Shown here: piece by piece, positions 25,568 through 35,464 of the stretch
How positions within the stretch are numbered: position 1 is the first letter of the stretch
Layout: every line of letters begins with the position of its first letter
Assembly: GCF_029309905.1 (NCBI RefSeq)
Contig: NZ_JARBJP010000003.1
Span: 124,001 to 188,000 of the forward strand
DNA from: Brytella acorum
GTDB taxonomy: Bacteria > Pseudomonadota > Alphaproteobacteria > Acetobacterales > Acetobacteraceae
Reading direction: 5' to 3'
Length of the DNA stretch: 64,000 nucleotides
Translations under genes and position numbers: made by a program
The notes under the pieces: model-generated
Told to the model about the DNA's origin: nothing
Databases searched by the model: none
Seen by the model: the letters and a program-made list of their open reading frames with translations, nothing else

Positions 25568-28191
25568 TCGGCGTCCACGACCTGGCTCGTCGATGTGCCG
25601 GTCGCACCAGGCTCAGCTGCGGCCTCGACGCCCGCTCTCCCTCGGCTGCCTTCGAAAAGCCGATCCAGACCGTCGATCTCCAGCGTCCGCGTCGGAAACG
25701 GTATGGTGATCCCGCGTTCATCGAAGCATTTTTTCATGCGACGATTGAATTCGCGCTGAACAGGCCAGCGCCCGCCCGTCGTGGTCGGCAGCACGCCGCG
25801 CACGGTAACGGATGAATCCCCGAGCGAGTCCACGCCCCATATCTGGATATCGTCGGTGATTAGAATTGAGAAATCCGGGTCTGAGCGCATATCCGATGCG
25901 ATATCCTTGAGGGCCTTCACGACATCGTCGGTGTCGACGTCATAACCCACGCTTGCCGCGATGGCGGCCCGCGCATAGTCACGGTTGAAATTCGTAATCT
26001 GCCCGAGAGAGCTGAACGGGAAAATATTCATCGACCCGTCGCTACCCCGCACATGGACCGTACGGAGCGACAGATGCTCGACGGTGCCGCCGACGCCGTT
26101 GAGACTTACCGAGTCCCCGACCGTCAGGGCATTTTCGAGCAAAAGGAAGATGCCATTGATAAAGTCCTGAACGAGCTTCTGAGAGCCGAAACCGAGCGCC
26201 ACGCCGAATATCGACGCCCCCGCGAGAAGGGGCCCCGTATTGACCCCGATTTCACTCAGGATGGTCAATGCAACCACAACACCCAGCACGACGAGCAGAG
26301 CGATCCGGATCATCGGCTGCAGGGTACGGATACGCGCGGCCCTCAGCGAACCGTCCTGCATGGCGCTCACGCGGGTGACGTGCCGCTCAATCGCGAGATT
26401 CGCGTATTCCCAGACGATGGACGCAATCGCAAGGGCGACGAGGATGGTAAATGTCGAGCCAAGAACACGACTCCCGATCTGACCGTCGCCAAACATCGAT
26501 CTCAGCGGAACGCCCCATGCCAGAGCGATAGCCACGACCGTCAGGATACCGATCACCCCGCCCGCGACCCAGCGCACGATGGGATAATAAGACCCGACAC
26601 GCGCCTTGGTCTCGTCGTTGAGATCGATCCACTCAGGCAGATTACGGAAGAACCGTTCAAGCAGCCCGTAGATCGCGATGCTGAACAGACGCAGCACGAC
26701 CAGCGCCACAACGGTTCGCAGGAACAGACGCCAGATCGACGTGTAACCGTTCGGCAGTTCCGCCGCCCATACGAGCCACAATCCAATGTCGAAAAACAGC
26801 GCCGCCACCCACCAGACCCGGTTGAGCACCGAGACCGCATATCCGCCGACGCCGTCCTGTTTCGCATCCTTACACAGTGCCGTCACATACGGCCGCGCGC
26901 GAACGATCATCACCGCAACCAGGAGATGAAGAACGAGAGCCAGAAGCTTCGCCAGCGCGAGAACGGTGGCGAGTGGCAAGGAGCAGTCACTCATCAGGCT
27001 CAAAGCCGCCGCGCCGCAGGTTCCGATCAGCGCCAGCAATTGAAGCCAGCTGAAAAGAAATGCCGAAGCGGCATTCCCGATGGTCATCAGACGAAGCCAT
27101 GGCTTTGATGGCGAGAACAGGGCGCGTGCGATGCAGACGATGCTTCCGCCAATGATTCCGCACAGCACGAGATCACGCATGGCCGCCGTGGTCGCGCGCG
27201 TCGAGGCCGGGTCCAGAGCCTTCACAAGGAGGGCCGCCACGGGAACCGCGGCGACGGGAATCATGTCGAGCACGAAGCAACCCAACGTGTAGGGAATGCG
27301 TCGAACCGCCAGCATCAGACGTGCCAGAGCACCCTGATGACGCAGACGGACCTCCCCCTCCGCCACGACGTCGATCTGCATTTCTTTCGTGGGTTGAGGA
27401 TCGCCGTCGGGCGCCCCCGATATCGGCGTGATGTCGCTGGCGACCGCCGTGGAGTGGTCATGCGCCGCGACCCTTTCTTCAGCCTCGACATCGCGCTTCA
27501 CCGCGCTTTCCGCCGCGCGCTGCTCGGTTCTGGCAACCGCGATATCTTTCAGACCATGGCTGCGTGCGGCTTCCTCCAGGACATGCCGCGGGCGTCGGAT
27601 GGCAAGGCGCGCAAGAAAGACAAACGTGCCGACAAGGGCTACGAAGATCCCGACACGGATGAGAATCGCGTAGACTTTGGCTCGGTCCGCCGGACTGTTC
27701 GCAATATGTCTGGCCCATGGACCGATCGTGCCAAAATCAAGAACCGTCGTCGCCACCGCCTGCGCGCGTGACTGAAGCTGATCGCCGAATATGGACACGC
27801 TCCCCAGAACCTGAGCACCGAGACTGTCGGGTTCGAGCGACTCCGCGACGGCCTGGGGCGCGGCGGGAGTCGATGCCACTGCGGCGGGAGTCGTCGCTTT
27901 GGAAGGAGCCGCTTCCACGGCCACGCCCTGCGCTTTCGTAAGGTTCTCCAGCGTCGTCACGAACTGACGCCGCTGCGTATCATCGTTCAGAACATGAATA
28001 AGCTGCTGTGCCTGTGAAGCACTCAGGCGCGGAGTCGCGTTTACGGCAGAGTCGGGATGACTTTGGGCCGTCTGGGCGCCCCATGCGTTCTGAAAGCCCG
28101 AAAGAGCCAGACAGAGCAGGATTGCTGGCCCGAAGATTTTTAGACGCGGCTTCAACTGGCCGTACAATTCACGCAAAGGCCCAAACCGCAT
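25555..28191 (-). CDS. Large mechanosensitive channel (MscS family, YbiO/MscK-like)
   Basis: The 878-aa protein has a signal peptide (ending NAWGAQ), a coiled periplasmic part, about ten membrane helices and a C-terminal MscS core. The core shows the pore-lining helix (LLAGASIFGVALGFGSQKLVQDFINGIFLLLEN), the beta domain (GDSVSLNGVGGTVEHLSLRTVHVRGSDGSMNIFPFS) and the cytoplasmic alpha/beta cage. Large MscS relatives of this kind respond to hypo-osmotic shock. ATG 28191 is chosen because the signal peptide starts there; an ATG at 28248 would add 19 basic residues. The C-terminus converges on the Trm112-like gene across a shared hairpin. Confidence 0.88.
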   Translation of the reverse strand: MRFGPLRELYGQLKPRLKIFGPAILLCLALSGFQNAWGAQTAQSHPDSAVNATPRLSASQAQQLIHVLNDDTQRRQFVTTLENLTKAQGVAVEAAPSKATTPAAVASTPAAPQAVAESLEPDSLGAQVLGSVSIFGDQLQSRAQAVATTVLDFGTIGPWARHIANSPADRAKVYAILIRVGIFVALVGTFVFLARLAIRRPRHVLEEAARSHGLKDIAVARTEQRAAESAVKRDVEAEERVAAHDHSTAVASDITPISGAPDGDPQPTKEMQIDVVAEGEVRLRHQGALARLMLAVRRIPYTLGCFVLDMIPVAAVPVAALLVKALDPASTRATTAAMRDLVLCGIIGGSIVCIARALFSPSKPWLRLMTIGNAASAFLFSWLQLLALIGTCGAAALSLMSDCSLPLATVLALAKLLALVLHLLVAVMIVRARPYVTALCKDAKQDGVGGYAVSVLNRVWWVAALFFDIGLWLVWAAELPNGYTSIWRLFLRTVVALVVLRLFSIAIYGLLERFFRNLPEWIDLNDETKARVGSYYPIVRWVAGGVIGILTVVAIALAWGVPLRSMFGDGQIGSRVLGSTFTILVALAIASIVWEYANLAIERHVTRVSAMQDGSLRAARIRTLQPMIRIALLVVLGVVVALTILSEIGVNTGPLLAGASIFGVALGFGSQKLVQDFINGIFLLLENALTVGDSVSLNGVGGTVEHLSLRTVHVRGSDGSMNIFPFSSLGQITNFNRDYARAAIAASVGYDVDTDDVVKALKDIASDMRSDPDFSILITDDIQIWGVDSLGDSSVTVRGVLPTTTGGRWPVQREFNRRMKKCFDERGITIPFPTRTLEIDGLDRLFEGSRGRAGVEAAAEPGATGTSTSQVVDAEKKP

Positions 28192-28293
28192 TCTGCCGCG
28201 TCTCCGTTTTTCTTGGCTGAAACGCACGCAGCCAGCGTGCTTCCGCAATGAGATGAGCAGGCTTTACGCACGAACCGGAACGACGTTGCAAAT

Positions 28294-28334
28294 AACGAAA
28301 AACGCCCTGTTCCCCGACAAGGAAACAGAGCGTT
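28294..28334 (-). terminator. Terminator after hemA
   Basis: The minus strand folds as AACGCTCTGTT/AACAGGGCGTT (one G-U pair) and is followed by TTTCGTTATT. It begins about 30 nt after the hemA stop. Confidence 0.7.
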
Positions 28335-28364
28335 CGTCCTGGACAAAAAACGTGATTGAAAGAG

Positions 28365-29585
28365 TCAGGCTGCCTTGGAGAGCCCTTGCTCGGTCCACAA
28401 CTCAGACAGGGCCGATACGAGATCGTCGATATCCGCTTCCTCATGCAAGGGTCCCGGCGTGATGCGCAGACGTTCGGTGCCTCGGGCAACTGTAGGATAA
28501 TTGATCGGCTGGATATAATGTCCATAACGGCTGAGCAGCAGATCGGACAACATCCGACAAAGCTTGGCCTCCCCCACCATGACAGGCACGATGTGCGACT
28601 CGTTTCGGATGTGCGGAATCCCTGCGCGATCCAGTGAGGCGCGGAGATAGGCGACGCGCGCCTGATGACGGCGGCGCTCTTCCTGGCTCTGCCGGAGGTG
28701 ACGGATGCTGGCCAGGGCTCCGGCCGCCACCATCGGCGGAAGCGCCGTGGAAAAGATGAAGCCTGAAGCAAAGGATCGCACGAAATCGCATAGCGCGACG
28801 GAGCCGGAAATATAGCCGCCGACAACACCAAAACCCTTGCCGAGCGTGCCCTCGATCACGGTCAGGCGATCCGCCAGCCCGCGCTGCTCCGCGACGCCGC
28901 CACCCTGATGGCCATAGAGGCCAACGGCGTGGACCTCGTCGAGATAGGTCATCGCATTGTAACGATCCGCAAGATCACAGATCGCCTCGATAGGCGCGAT
29001 ATCGCCATCCATCGAATAGACGGATTCAAAGGCCACGATTTTGGGCGTGTCACGCGGAAGAGCCTTGAGACGCGCCTCGAGATCCGCAACGTCGTTATGA
29101 CGAAAAATCTGCTTCTCCGCGCGCGAGTGCCGGATGCCTTCGATCATGGAAGCATGGTTGGCCTCATCCGACAGGACCACGCAGTCCTTCATGCGCGCCG
29201 CGATCGTACCGAGAGTCGCCCAGTTCGACAGATATCCGGAGTTGAAGAGAAGTGCGGCTTCCTTGCCATGAAGGTCCGCGAGTTCCCGCTCCAGCGCGAC
29301 ATGCTCATGATTGGTTCCGGATATGTTGCGGGTGCCTCCCGCGCCCGCGCCACTGTGGTCGAGGCTCTTGTGCATGGCTTCGAGCACGGATGGATGCTGC
29401 CCCATGCCCAGATAGTCGTTGGAGCACCACACCATCACCTCACGACCGAGAGCATGGTGGAAAGCACGAGGAAAACGACCGGCCTGCCGCTCAAGCTCCG
29501 CGAAGTGCCGATAGCTGCCATCGGACTTCAGACCGTCAAGCGCACGCTGGAAAAACTCGTCATAAGTCACGGCAGACCCCGCCAT
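28365..29585 (-). CDS. hemA: 5-aminolevulinate synthase
   Basis: The 406-aa PLP enzyme condenses glycine with succinyl-CoA, the first step of the C4 tetrapyrrole pathway used by Alphaproteobacteria. Visible motifs are [11 protein letters not shown], the Gly-rich [38 protein letters not shown], and the PLP lysine in [16 protein letters not shown] 29585 has GGAGG 8 nt upstream; an upstream ATG at 29642 would add a Cys-rich stretch outside the family norm. It supplies heme for the many cytochromes encoded here. A degenerate EAL-domain gene lies 119 nt upstream on the same strand. Confidence 0.97.
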   Translation of the reverse strand: MAGSAVTYDEFFQRALDGLKSDGSYRHFAELERQAGRFPRAFHHALGREVMVWCSNDYLGMGQHPSVLEAMHKSLDHSGAGAGGTRNISGTNHEHVALERELADLHGKEAALLFNSGYLSNWATLGTIAARMKDCVVLSDEANHASMIEGIRHSRAEKQIFRHNDVADLEARLKALPRDTPKIVAFESVYSMDGDIAPIEAICDLADRYNAMTYLDEVHAVGLYGHQGGGVAEQRGLADRLTVIEGTLGKGFGVVGGYISGSVALCDFVRSFASGFIFSTALPPMVAAGALASIRHLRQSQEERRRHQARVAYLRASLDRAGIPHIRNESHIVPVMVGEAKLCRMLSDLLLSRYGHYIQPINYPTVARGTERLRITPGPLHEEADIDDLVSALSELWTEQGLSKAA

Positions 29586-29703
29586 CAATGCATCCTCCAA
29601 CTCTTTGTCCGACAGGATGCGGCAGCAGTTCCGACACCGCAAGTTAAGCTCACGTTATGGCGATCGACCGGCCGCAGACCCGTGGGAACGGCCGGCAGAA
29701 CAA

Positions 29704-30714
29704 TCATTCGGAGCTTTCGCCGGAGCGCGCAAAACCCATGCGCCGAGCGACCTCGCGCGAACCAGCCACGGGTGGAATAATGTTCCGGGCCTCTGGAAAA
29801 TCGCAGTAAGTCCCCGAAAATTCGTCACATCCCGTCTCACGGACGAAGGCATAGATCTGTTCATCGCCCACTTCGCTAAGATGAACGGCAAGGCCCAGCG
29901 CGCGCACGGCGGAGATCGTGTTCGCGTAGAAATTGCACGCGACCGGATCGAGACAAACGCGTTCCGCACCGGCGGCCTCACCCGGCGCGGGCGCCACAAA
30001 CCCCGCCGTCAGCAAGCCGGCATCCAGACACACCCCCGACAGTAGGCCGCTCCCGGCATGATCCCTGAGGAGGGTCATACTCGAAACATCATGTCCAAAA
30101 CGGGTCAGCCAGAGACCGACGCCGTGATCGCGCAGAACGGCAAGACTGTACGTGACCGGGTCATTCCCCTCGTTCAGAGCCGCCTCATGAAGCGTCAGAT
30201 CCAGTCGCGAAGGCGGGAAAGAGGTGTTTTCCAGAACCGAGGCCAGCCCGACCACGAACTCCTCGTCAGGCATCGAACGCTCGGCAAGCGAGACCATCAG
30301 ACGCAAGGGCCGGTCCCACCGAGCCGCTTCCCGGCAGACATATTCGAGCAGTTCAAATTCGGCTGTATGAGGCGATGAAGCACCCGAACCCCGTCGCCGC
30401 CGGGTCGAGCCACGCGAGACGGGAAACGGCCCGGTGTGAAGATGAATTTCCTCGACCGCGGCCCCCAGGAGTACCGGGTCTCCGTTCAACCTGGCCGCAG
30501 GGGCCCAGCGCGCCTGCCAACGGACCGCGGGCACATTCGCGCGTTGACGCGCCCGCTTGCGCCGGAGGGTTCCGGCAAACGATTCCCGGAGAAGTTCAGC
30601 GTCATCGGCCCGTCGCGTCGCATCTTCGGATCCGCCGTATTCGGACGTCGCATACGCAAAAACCTGTCCGGTGCTATTGTCCACAAACCCGCCTTCCTGT
30701 CGCACAATCGACAC
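29704..30714 (-). CDS. Degenerate EAL-domain protein
   Basis: The 336-aa protein keeps the outline of an EAL phosphodiesterase domain from about residue 115 on: FELLEYVCREAARW, LDLTLHEAAL, the loop LTRFGHDVSSMTLLRD where active enzymes have DDFGTGYSSL, GVCLDAGLL for KIDRSF, and LSEVGDEQIYAF for AEGVET. Most metal-binding acidic residues are thus replaced, so c-di-GMP hydrolysis is unlikely; it may bind c-di-GMP or act as a protein scaffold. The first 110 residues are basic and look disordered. No partner GGDEF gene is adjacent. It lies upstream of hemA, same strand. Confidence 0.7.
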   Translation of the reverse strand: MSIVRQEGGFVDNSTGQVFAYATSEYGGSEDATRRADDAELLRESFAGTLRRKRARQRANVPAVRWQARWAPAARLNGDPVLLGAAVEEIHLHTGPFPVSRGSTRRRRGSGASSPHTAEFELLEYVCREAARWDRPLRLMVSLAERSMPDEEFVVGLASVLENTSFPPSRLDLTLHEAALNEGNDPVTYSLAVLRDHGVGLWLTRFGHDVSSMTLLRDHAGSGLLSGVCLDAGLLTAGFVAPAPGEAAGAERVCLDPVACNFYANTISAVRALGLAVHLSEVGDEQIYAFVRETGCDEFSGTYCDFPEARNIIPPVAGSREVARRMGFARSGESSE

Positions 30715-30891
30715 ATAATGGCAGGAGATTCACTAACAGCCCCCTAACGCCGGGGTCTCCCGAACGTAGGTTCGATAAAAACAGAACATATCCACGTCAT
30801 CTCCTCTCGACGGATGCACCGGATTTCGGGCAAAAGACGAAGCCGCTCCACGCGGCATGGACTTCCAACACGATACTGCGAGGTCGAGACC

Positions 30892-32172
30892 ATGACGGAT
30901 GATCACCGCCAGATGGCCTCGCCATCCCCTGCCGCGTCCTCACAGGACAATGCCCTTCTTGCCCTGCGCCCCTATTGGCGCGTGACGTTCGCCGCTTTTC
31001 TGGGGTGGTTTCTGGACGCGTTCGACCAGACATCCCTTCTCCTGACGCTGCCGGATATCGCCCGTTCCCTGGCCTGCTCCCTGAGCACCATGGGCACTAT
31101 CATTCTCGTCCAGAGTTTCGGTCGGGCCATCGGGAATACGAGCTGGGGCTGGCTGTCGGACCGTTATGGCCGCCGTCTGGCGTTCATGGCCGGTGTGCTG
31201 TGGTTCGCCCTTTTTTCGGGGCTGTCCGGCATGGCGTGGAACGTCACGGTCATGATGATCGTACAGTTCATGTTCGGGATCGGGTTCGGCGGCGAGTGGA
31301 CGGCGTCCGCCGCCCTGCTGATGGAAAGCGTCCCGGCCCGCAGCCGCGCCATGGCCTCGGCCCTGATGATGTCAGGCTATGAAATGGGTTTCCTGGCCGC
31401 GGCTGCCGCCCAGGCGCTGATCCTGCCCCATTATTCCTGGCGCGTTCTGTTTTTCATCGGCATCGCGCCTGCGCTGCTGGCGCTGTTCATCCGCTGGGGC
31501 GTGGCCGAAAGCCCGGTCTGGATGGCGACCCAGAGCCGCCGCACCACGCTCGGCAAGGATCATCCCAGGCCGAAGCGGCCACCCTTCCGCCTGGATCACG
31601 CCGCGCTTCAGGCCATTGCGCTCATGTCGGTGCTGGAATTCCAGAAGGCCGCTGTTTACAGTCTCTATCCGACGATCCTGCGCACCGTGCATCACTTCAC
31701 GCCCGCCCAAATCTTCTGGCCGATCGGGCTCTTCTGTATCGGTTCCTTGCTCGGCAAGCTGCTCTGCGGCTGGCTCGCGGGCCGGTACGGTGATCTCAAG
31801 GTGATGCTGGGCACCATCGTCACCGTCATGGTGCTGATCTACCCGTTCCTGAGCAGCACGCATTACAGCATCCTGCTTGTTGCTGCCTTGCTGATGGGCA
31901 TGGCGGCCTCAGGCATTTTCGCGCTGGTTCCCTACTATCTCGCCAAACGTTTCCCGTCCGAAACCCGCAGTTTCGGCATGGGGCTAAGCTATGCGATCGG
32001 CTCCATCGGGCAGGGTCTTGCCGGATGGCTGATCCCGGTTTTCGGTCCCCGAAACGCTCTGCCGATCTCGGCTGAAGGCTTCGTGCTCGGTTCGAGCGTC
32101 ATCGTCGGAGCGCTCGCCATCGCCGAGCCCGCCCATCTGCCCGGCGAGCACATGGAAACGGACCCTGCCTGA
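30892..32172 (+). CDS. Major facilitator superfamily transporter (metabolite:H+ symporter type)
   Basis: This 426-aa, 12-helix MFS protein opens with LRPYWRVTFAAFLGWFLDAFDQT, typical of the sialate/lactate/aromatic-acid:H+ symporter group. The loop 2-3 motif GWLSDRYGRRLAF is intact, as is GIGFGGEWTASAALLMES in helix 5. Substrate cannot be told; a carboxylate is a reasonable guess. ATG 30892 follows an AGGT-type site, and an upstream ATG (30814) would add a basic tail outside the fold. It stands alone between the EAL gene (opposite strand) and the FtsX-type permease. Confidence 0.85.
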   Translation: MTDDHRQMASPSPAASSQDNALLALRPYWRVTFAAFLGWFLDAFDQTSLLLTLPDIARSLACSLSTMGTIILVQSFGRAIGNTSWGWLSDRYGRRLAFMAGVLWFALFSGLSGMAWNVTVMMIVQFMFGIGFGGEWTASAALLMESVPARSRAMASALMMSGYEMGFLAAAAAQALILPHYSWRVLFFIGIAPALLALFIRWGVAESPVWMATQSRRTTLGKDHPRPKRPPFRLDHAALQAIALMSVLEFQKAAVYSLYPTILRTVHHFTPAQIFWPIGLFCIGSLLGKLLCGWLAGRYGDLKVMLGTIVTVMVLIYPFLSSTHYSILLVAALLMGMAASGIFALVPYYLAKRFPSETRSFGMGLSYAIGSIGQGLAGWLIPVFGPRNALPISAEGFVLGSSVIVGALAIAEPAHLPGEHMETDPA

Positions 32173-32187
32173 GACTCGACCGGCAGG

Positions 32188-32216
32188 AGGCGTCCGTTTC
32201 CGGACACCTTCCTTTG
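32188..32216 (+). terminator. Possible terminator after the MFS gene
   Basis: AGGCGTCCG/CGGACACCT with a TTTC loop forms a 9-bp stem with one mismatch, followed by TCCTTTGG. The U-tract is weak. Confidence 0.35.
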
Positions 32217-32304
32217 GCTTCCGTTACGAATTTCCTGTCTTTTCAACGCCCTGCAAGAAATTGCCTCTCATGTCACACTAGGTCGTCCCAAAAAGGAGGC
32301 CAAC

Positions 32305-34737
32305 ATGGGCGGCGCGGTCCTACGAAGCATTCAGAGACAGTTCACGCATCACAAGCTCTACACGGCGCTCAACCTCGTGGGGCTGGGTTTCGGCATCGCC
32401 GTCTTCCTGACCATGGCGCTGATCGTACGCTACGAATTCAGCTACGACGCCTATGTGCCCGACGCCGCGCATGTGTTTCAGCTCGATGGCGACTACCGCC
32501 CGGCCGGACATGAACCGATGGTCAGCGACGCCGTCAGCTTCGTGCCCTACCCGTTCCTGAAACAGGACTTCCCGGCCATCACACACGCGGTCCGCGTTCT
32601 TTCACTCCCGACCCCGGTGCGTGTCGGCAGCCAGCTCGGGCGCGAGGACGTCCAGATGACCGATCCCGATTTCTTCGCGGTGTTCCCGTTGACGATCATC
32701 GACGGCCGTGCGGAGAACGCGCTCGACGGACCGGCGAAAGTCGTGCTCTCCGCCAGCATGGCGCGGAAATATTTCGGCACCGACCATGCCGTCGGCCGTA
32801 CGATGCATATCAACAACGCCCACGATCCCGCGACGGTTTCCGCCGTGTTCGCCGATCCTCCGCCCAATTCCACGATGAGCTTCAATATCCTGACGCCTTT
32901 TCCAAGCGCGATGCTCGGTGGCCTGCCCTTCCAGAACTGGGGCAGTACGTGGGGAACGATGTGGATTCGCGTCGGAGATCTGTCGACGCTCCCGGCGATG
33001 CGGCACGGGCTGCTGACCGGCTATCCCGCCCGCCACCCCGGCACGATGATGACACCGGCGCAGATCAACGCGATGTTCGGCTCCGGCGGCCTCATGCCGG
33101 TCGCGCTCCCCGACGTCCATTTCCACAATGCCGAGATCGGCGACGGAGGCACCAGCCCACAACTGATCGACATTCTCGGCCTTGTCGGCGTCGCGGCGCT
33201 GGCCACGGCCGTCGTGAACTACATCAACCTCGCCACGTCGCGCGTGGGACTTCGCGCCCGTGAAGTGGCCATCCGCAAGGTGATGGGCGCGTCGCGCCGC
33301 GCGCTGATCGTGCAGTTCATGGGCGAGGCCTGCGCCCTCGTCTCCATGGCCACGCTCGTCGGGCTGGCGCTGACGGAACTCGGCCTACGCTGGGTCAACA
33401 CGCTCGGCGGCTGGGACGTGCGTTTCGACTGGGCCTTCGTCCTGCCGATGGCCATCGTCATCACGATCGGCGTCGGCATGGCCGCCGGACTCTATCCGGC
33501 GCTGGTGCTCTCCGCGTTCCGTCCCGCCGCGATCCTCGCCGCCAGCCGCTCTCCGTCAGGCGGACGGATGGCAAGCCTCGTGCGGACGGCTCTGGTCGTG
33601 GGGCAATTCGCGTTCGCCATCACGCTGGCCATCTGTACGCTGGTCATGAGCCATCAGGCCGCCTTCATCCGCACGCTGGATCGCGGGCTGCATCAGGACG
33701 GCCTCATCGTCATCGATTCGCTTTCCGATGACAGCCTCATGAACCGTCAGGCGGAAATCGTAAGACGCCTCGGTGAAACGCCGGGCGTCACGATCGCGAC
33801 ACGCTCGGACATGTTCTCCCATCATACGTTCGACCGCGACGACTGGCACCGCGCCGAAACGCGCGCGGATGTGAACGTGGCATGGGGATATGCCACGCCG
33901 GTCTATTTCGAGGCGCTCAGCGCGAAACTGCTCGCAGGTCGTCTCTTCGACACCGCCCACGGCGCGGACTATCATGACAACGCGCGTCAGGGCGGAAACG
34001 GCACGAGCGTCGTCATCTCGCGTCTCGCCGCCGAACGTTTCGGCTTCGCCACGCCGCGGGATGCGATCGGTCAGTCCGTGATGGAGAGCAGAAGCGCGCA
34101 GGTCTATCGCGTGATTGGCGTGATCGACGACATCCGCTTCGGCGGCGCGCATGAGCCGCTCCAGCCGCTCCTCTATATGGGGAAGCAGGCGCCTTTGAAT
34201 TACGTCGGCGCGCTCGTGCGTTATTCCGGCGTCTCGACACAGCAGGAAATGGCAAGGCTGCGCAGCGCATGGGAGCAGATCGCGCCCGACGTTCCCTTTT
34301 CCGCCACCAGCGCGAACGACATTTTCGCCGATGACTACCGCGCCGACGCCGATCGCGGCGCGCTGTTCGGAATCGGAGCGGGAATTGCAATCATGATCGC
34401 GTGTCTCGGCCTCTATGGGCTTTCGACGTTCAACATCTCCCAGCGGATGCAGGAAATCGGCATCCGCAAGGTTCTGGGCGCGGGTACGCGAGACATTCTC
34501 GCTCTGCTCACCGGCCGTTTCCTCCGGCCCGTCCTGATCGCGAACGTGATCGCATGGCCTGTCGCCTGGGTCCTGATGAGAGGCTGGCTGTCGGGATTCG
34601 ACCAGCGCGTGACGCTGACGCCCCTGCCGTTCGCGATCGTCGCCATCGGCGCGCTCTTCATCGCCTTATCGACCATCATCAGCCAGGCCACCCGCGCCGC
34701 GCGCCAGCCGCCCGTGGTCGCGTTGCGCCAGAACTGA
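32305..34737 (+). CDS. MacB/FtsX-type ABC permease without adjacent ATPase
   Basis: The 810-aa protein has two copies of the MacB-like periplasmic core plus FtsX unit. Helix 1 near residues 20-40 (LYTALNLVGLGFGIAVFLTMAL) is followed by an extracytoplasmic domain, then FtsX helices around 285-425 with LRAREVAIRKVMGASRRALI. A second half has helices near 690-800 with MQEIGIRKVLGAGTRDILALLTG. Those 'xRKVxGA' loops are the coupling segments to an ABC ATPase, yet no ATPase gene is adjacent. AAGGAGG lies 6 nt before the ATG. It may export a lipid or peptide, or sense envelope stress; substrate unknown. Confidence 0.85.
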   Translation: MGGAVLRSIQRQFTHHKLYTALNLVGLGFGIAVFLTMALIVRYEFSYDAYVPDAAHVFQLDGDYRPAGHEPMVSDAVSFVPYPFLKQDFPAITHAVRVLSLPTPVRVGSQLGREDVQMTDPDFFAVFPLTIIDGRAENALDGPAKVVLSASMARKYFGTDHAVGRTMHINNAHDPATVSAVFADPPPNSTMSFNILTPFPSAMLGGLPFQNWGSTWGTMWIRVGDLSTLPAMRHGLLTGYPARHPGTMMTPAQINAMFGSGGLMPVALPDVHFHNAEIGDGGTSPQLIDILGLVGVAALATAVVNYINLATSRVGLRAREVAIRKVMGASRRALIVQFMGEACALVSMATLVGLALTELGLRWVNTLGGWDVRFDWAFVLPMAIVITIGVGMAAGLYPALVLSAFRPAAILAASRSPSGGRMASLVRTALVVGQFAFAITLAICTLVMSHQAAFIRTLDRGLHQDGLIVIDSLSDDSLMNRQAEIVRRLGETPGVTIATRSDMFSHHTFDRDDWHRAETRADVNVAWGYATPVYFEALSAKLLAGRLFDTAHGADYHDNARQGGNGTSVVISRLAAERFGFATPRDAIGQSVMESRSAQVYRVIGVIDDIRFGGAHEPLQPLLYMGKQAPLNYVGALVRYSGVSTQQEMARLRSAWEQIAPDVPFSATSANDIFADDYRADADRGALFGIGAGIAIMIACLGLYGLSTFNISQRMQEIGIRKVLGAGTRDILALLTGRFLRPVLIANVIAWPVAWVLMRGWLSGFDQRVTLTPLPFAIVAIGALFIALSTIISQATRAARQPPVVALRQN

Positions 34738-34754
34738 CCCATAACGATCGGGGT

Positions 34755-34775
34755 GAAGGGGTCAAAGACCCCTTC
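34755..34775. terminator. Perfect hairpin between convergent genes
   Basis: GAAGGGGTC-AAA-GACCCCTTC is a perfect 9-bp stem with a 3-nt loop in the 70-bp gap between the permease gene and folE, which converge. It lacks a U-tract but is well placed to stop transcription from both sides. Confidence 0.55.
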
Positions 34776-34807
34776 CGGGTTCGCGCAGAGCCCGCCCTTC
34801 CCGGCAA

Positions 34808-35464
34808 TCAGCCGCGCAACAGGGACAGGATCTCCGCCCGGGCCGCGACATCGCGCTGCCACAGGCCACGCGCCACCGTCGTCACCGTCCGGCTGCCCAC
34901 GTTGCGTATCCCGCGCATGGCCATGCACATGTGCTCCGCCTCGACCAGCACCATGACGGCCTTGGGATCGAGCACGTCGGTGACCGCGGCCGCGATCTGG
35001 TCCGTCAGGCGTTCCTGAAGCTGGGGGCGTCGTGCAACGGCATCGACCGTCCGCGCAATCTTGCTCAGCCCCGTCAGGCGACCGCCATCGGGCAGATAGG
35101 CCACATGCGCCTTGCCGAAAAATGGCAGCAGATGATGCTCGCACATCGAGAAGAACGCGATATCACGAACGATCACGGCGCCTTCGTGATGATCCGCCGC
35201 GAACTGCTTGTGCAGGTGCTCGCGCGGATCTTCATGCAGGCCGCCCAGCACGTCGAGATACATCCGCGCCACACGCTGCGGAGTCTCCAGCAGGCCCTCG
35301 CGCTGCGGATCTTCTCCAAGCGCCAGCAGGATCTCGCGGACCGCGCCTTCGATCCGCTGCTGGGCATCCGCGGGACGGTTCAGGGGCGCGAGGGACTGGC
35401 GGCCGTCGCAGCAACGATGACGCGCGGTTTCCAATGGAACCAGATCGGCGCTTGGCTTCGTCAT
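34808..35464 (-). CDS. folE: GTP cyclohydrolase I
   Basis: This 218-aa type I enzyme converts GTP to 7,8-dihydroneopterin triphosphate, the first step of folate synthesis. The zinc and active-site region [19 protein letters not shown] and the [13 protein letters not shown] and EHMCMAMRG segments are all present. ATG 35464 overlaps the folBK stop as TGATG with GAGGAA upstream; GTG 35467 is an alternative. It is the last gene of folP-folBK-folE. Confidence 0.96.
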   Translation of the reverse strand: MTKPSADLVPLETARHRCCDGRQSLAPLNRPADAQQRIEGAVREILLALGEDPQREGLLETPQRVARMYLDVLGGLHEDPREHLHKQFAADHHEGAVIVRDIAFFSMCEHHLLPFFGKAHVAYLPDGGRLTGLSKIARTVDAVARRPQLQERLTDQIAAAVTDVLDPKAVMVLVEAEHMCMAMRGIRNVGSRTVTTVARGLWQRDVAARAEILSLLRG

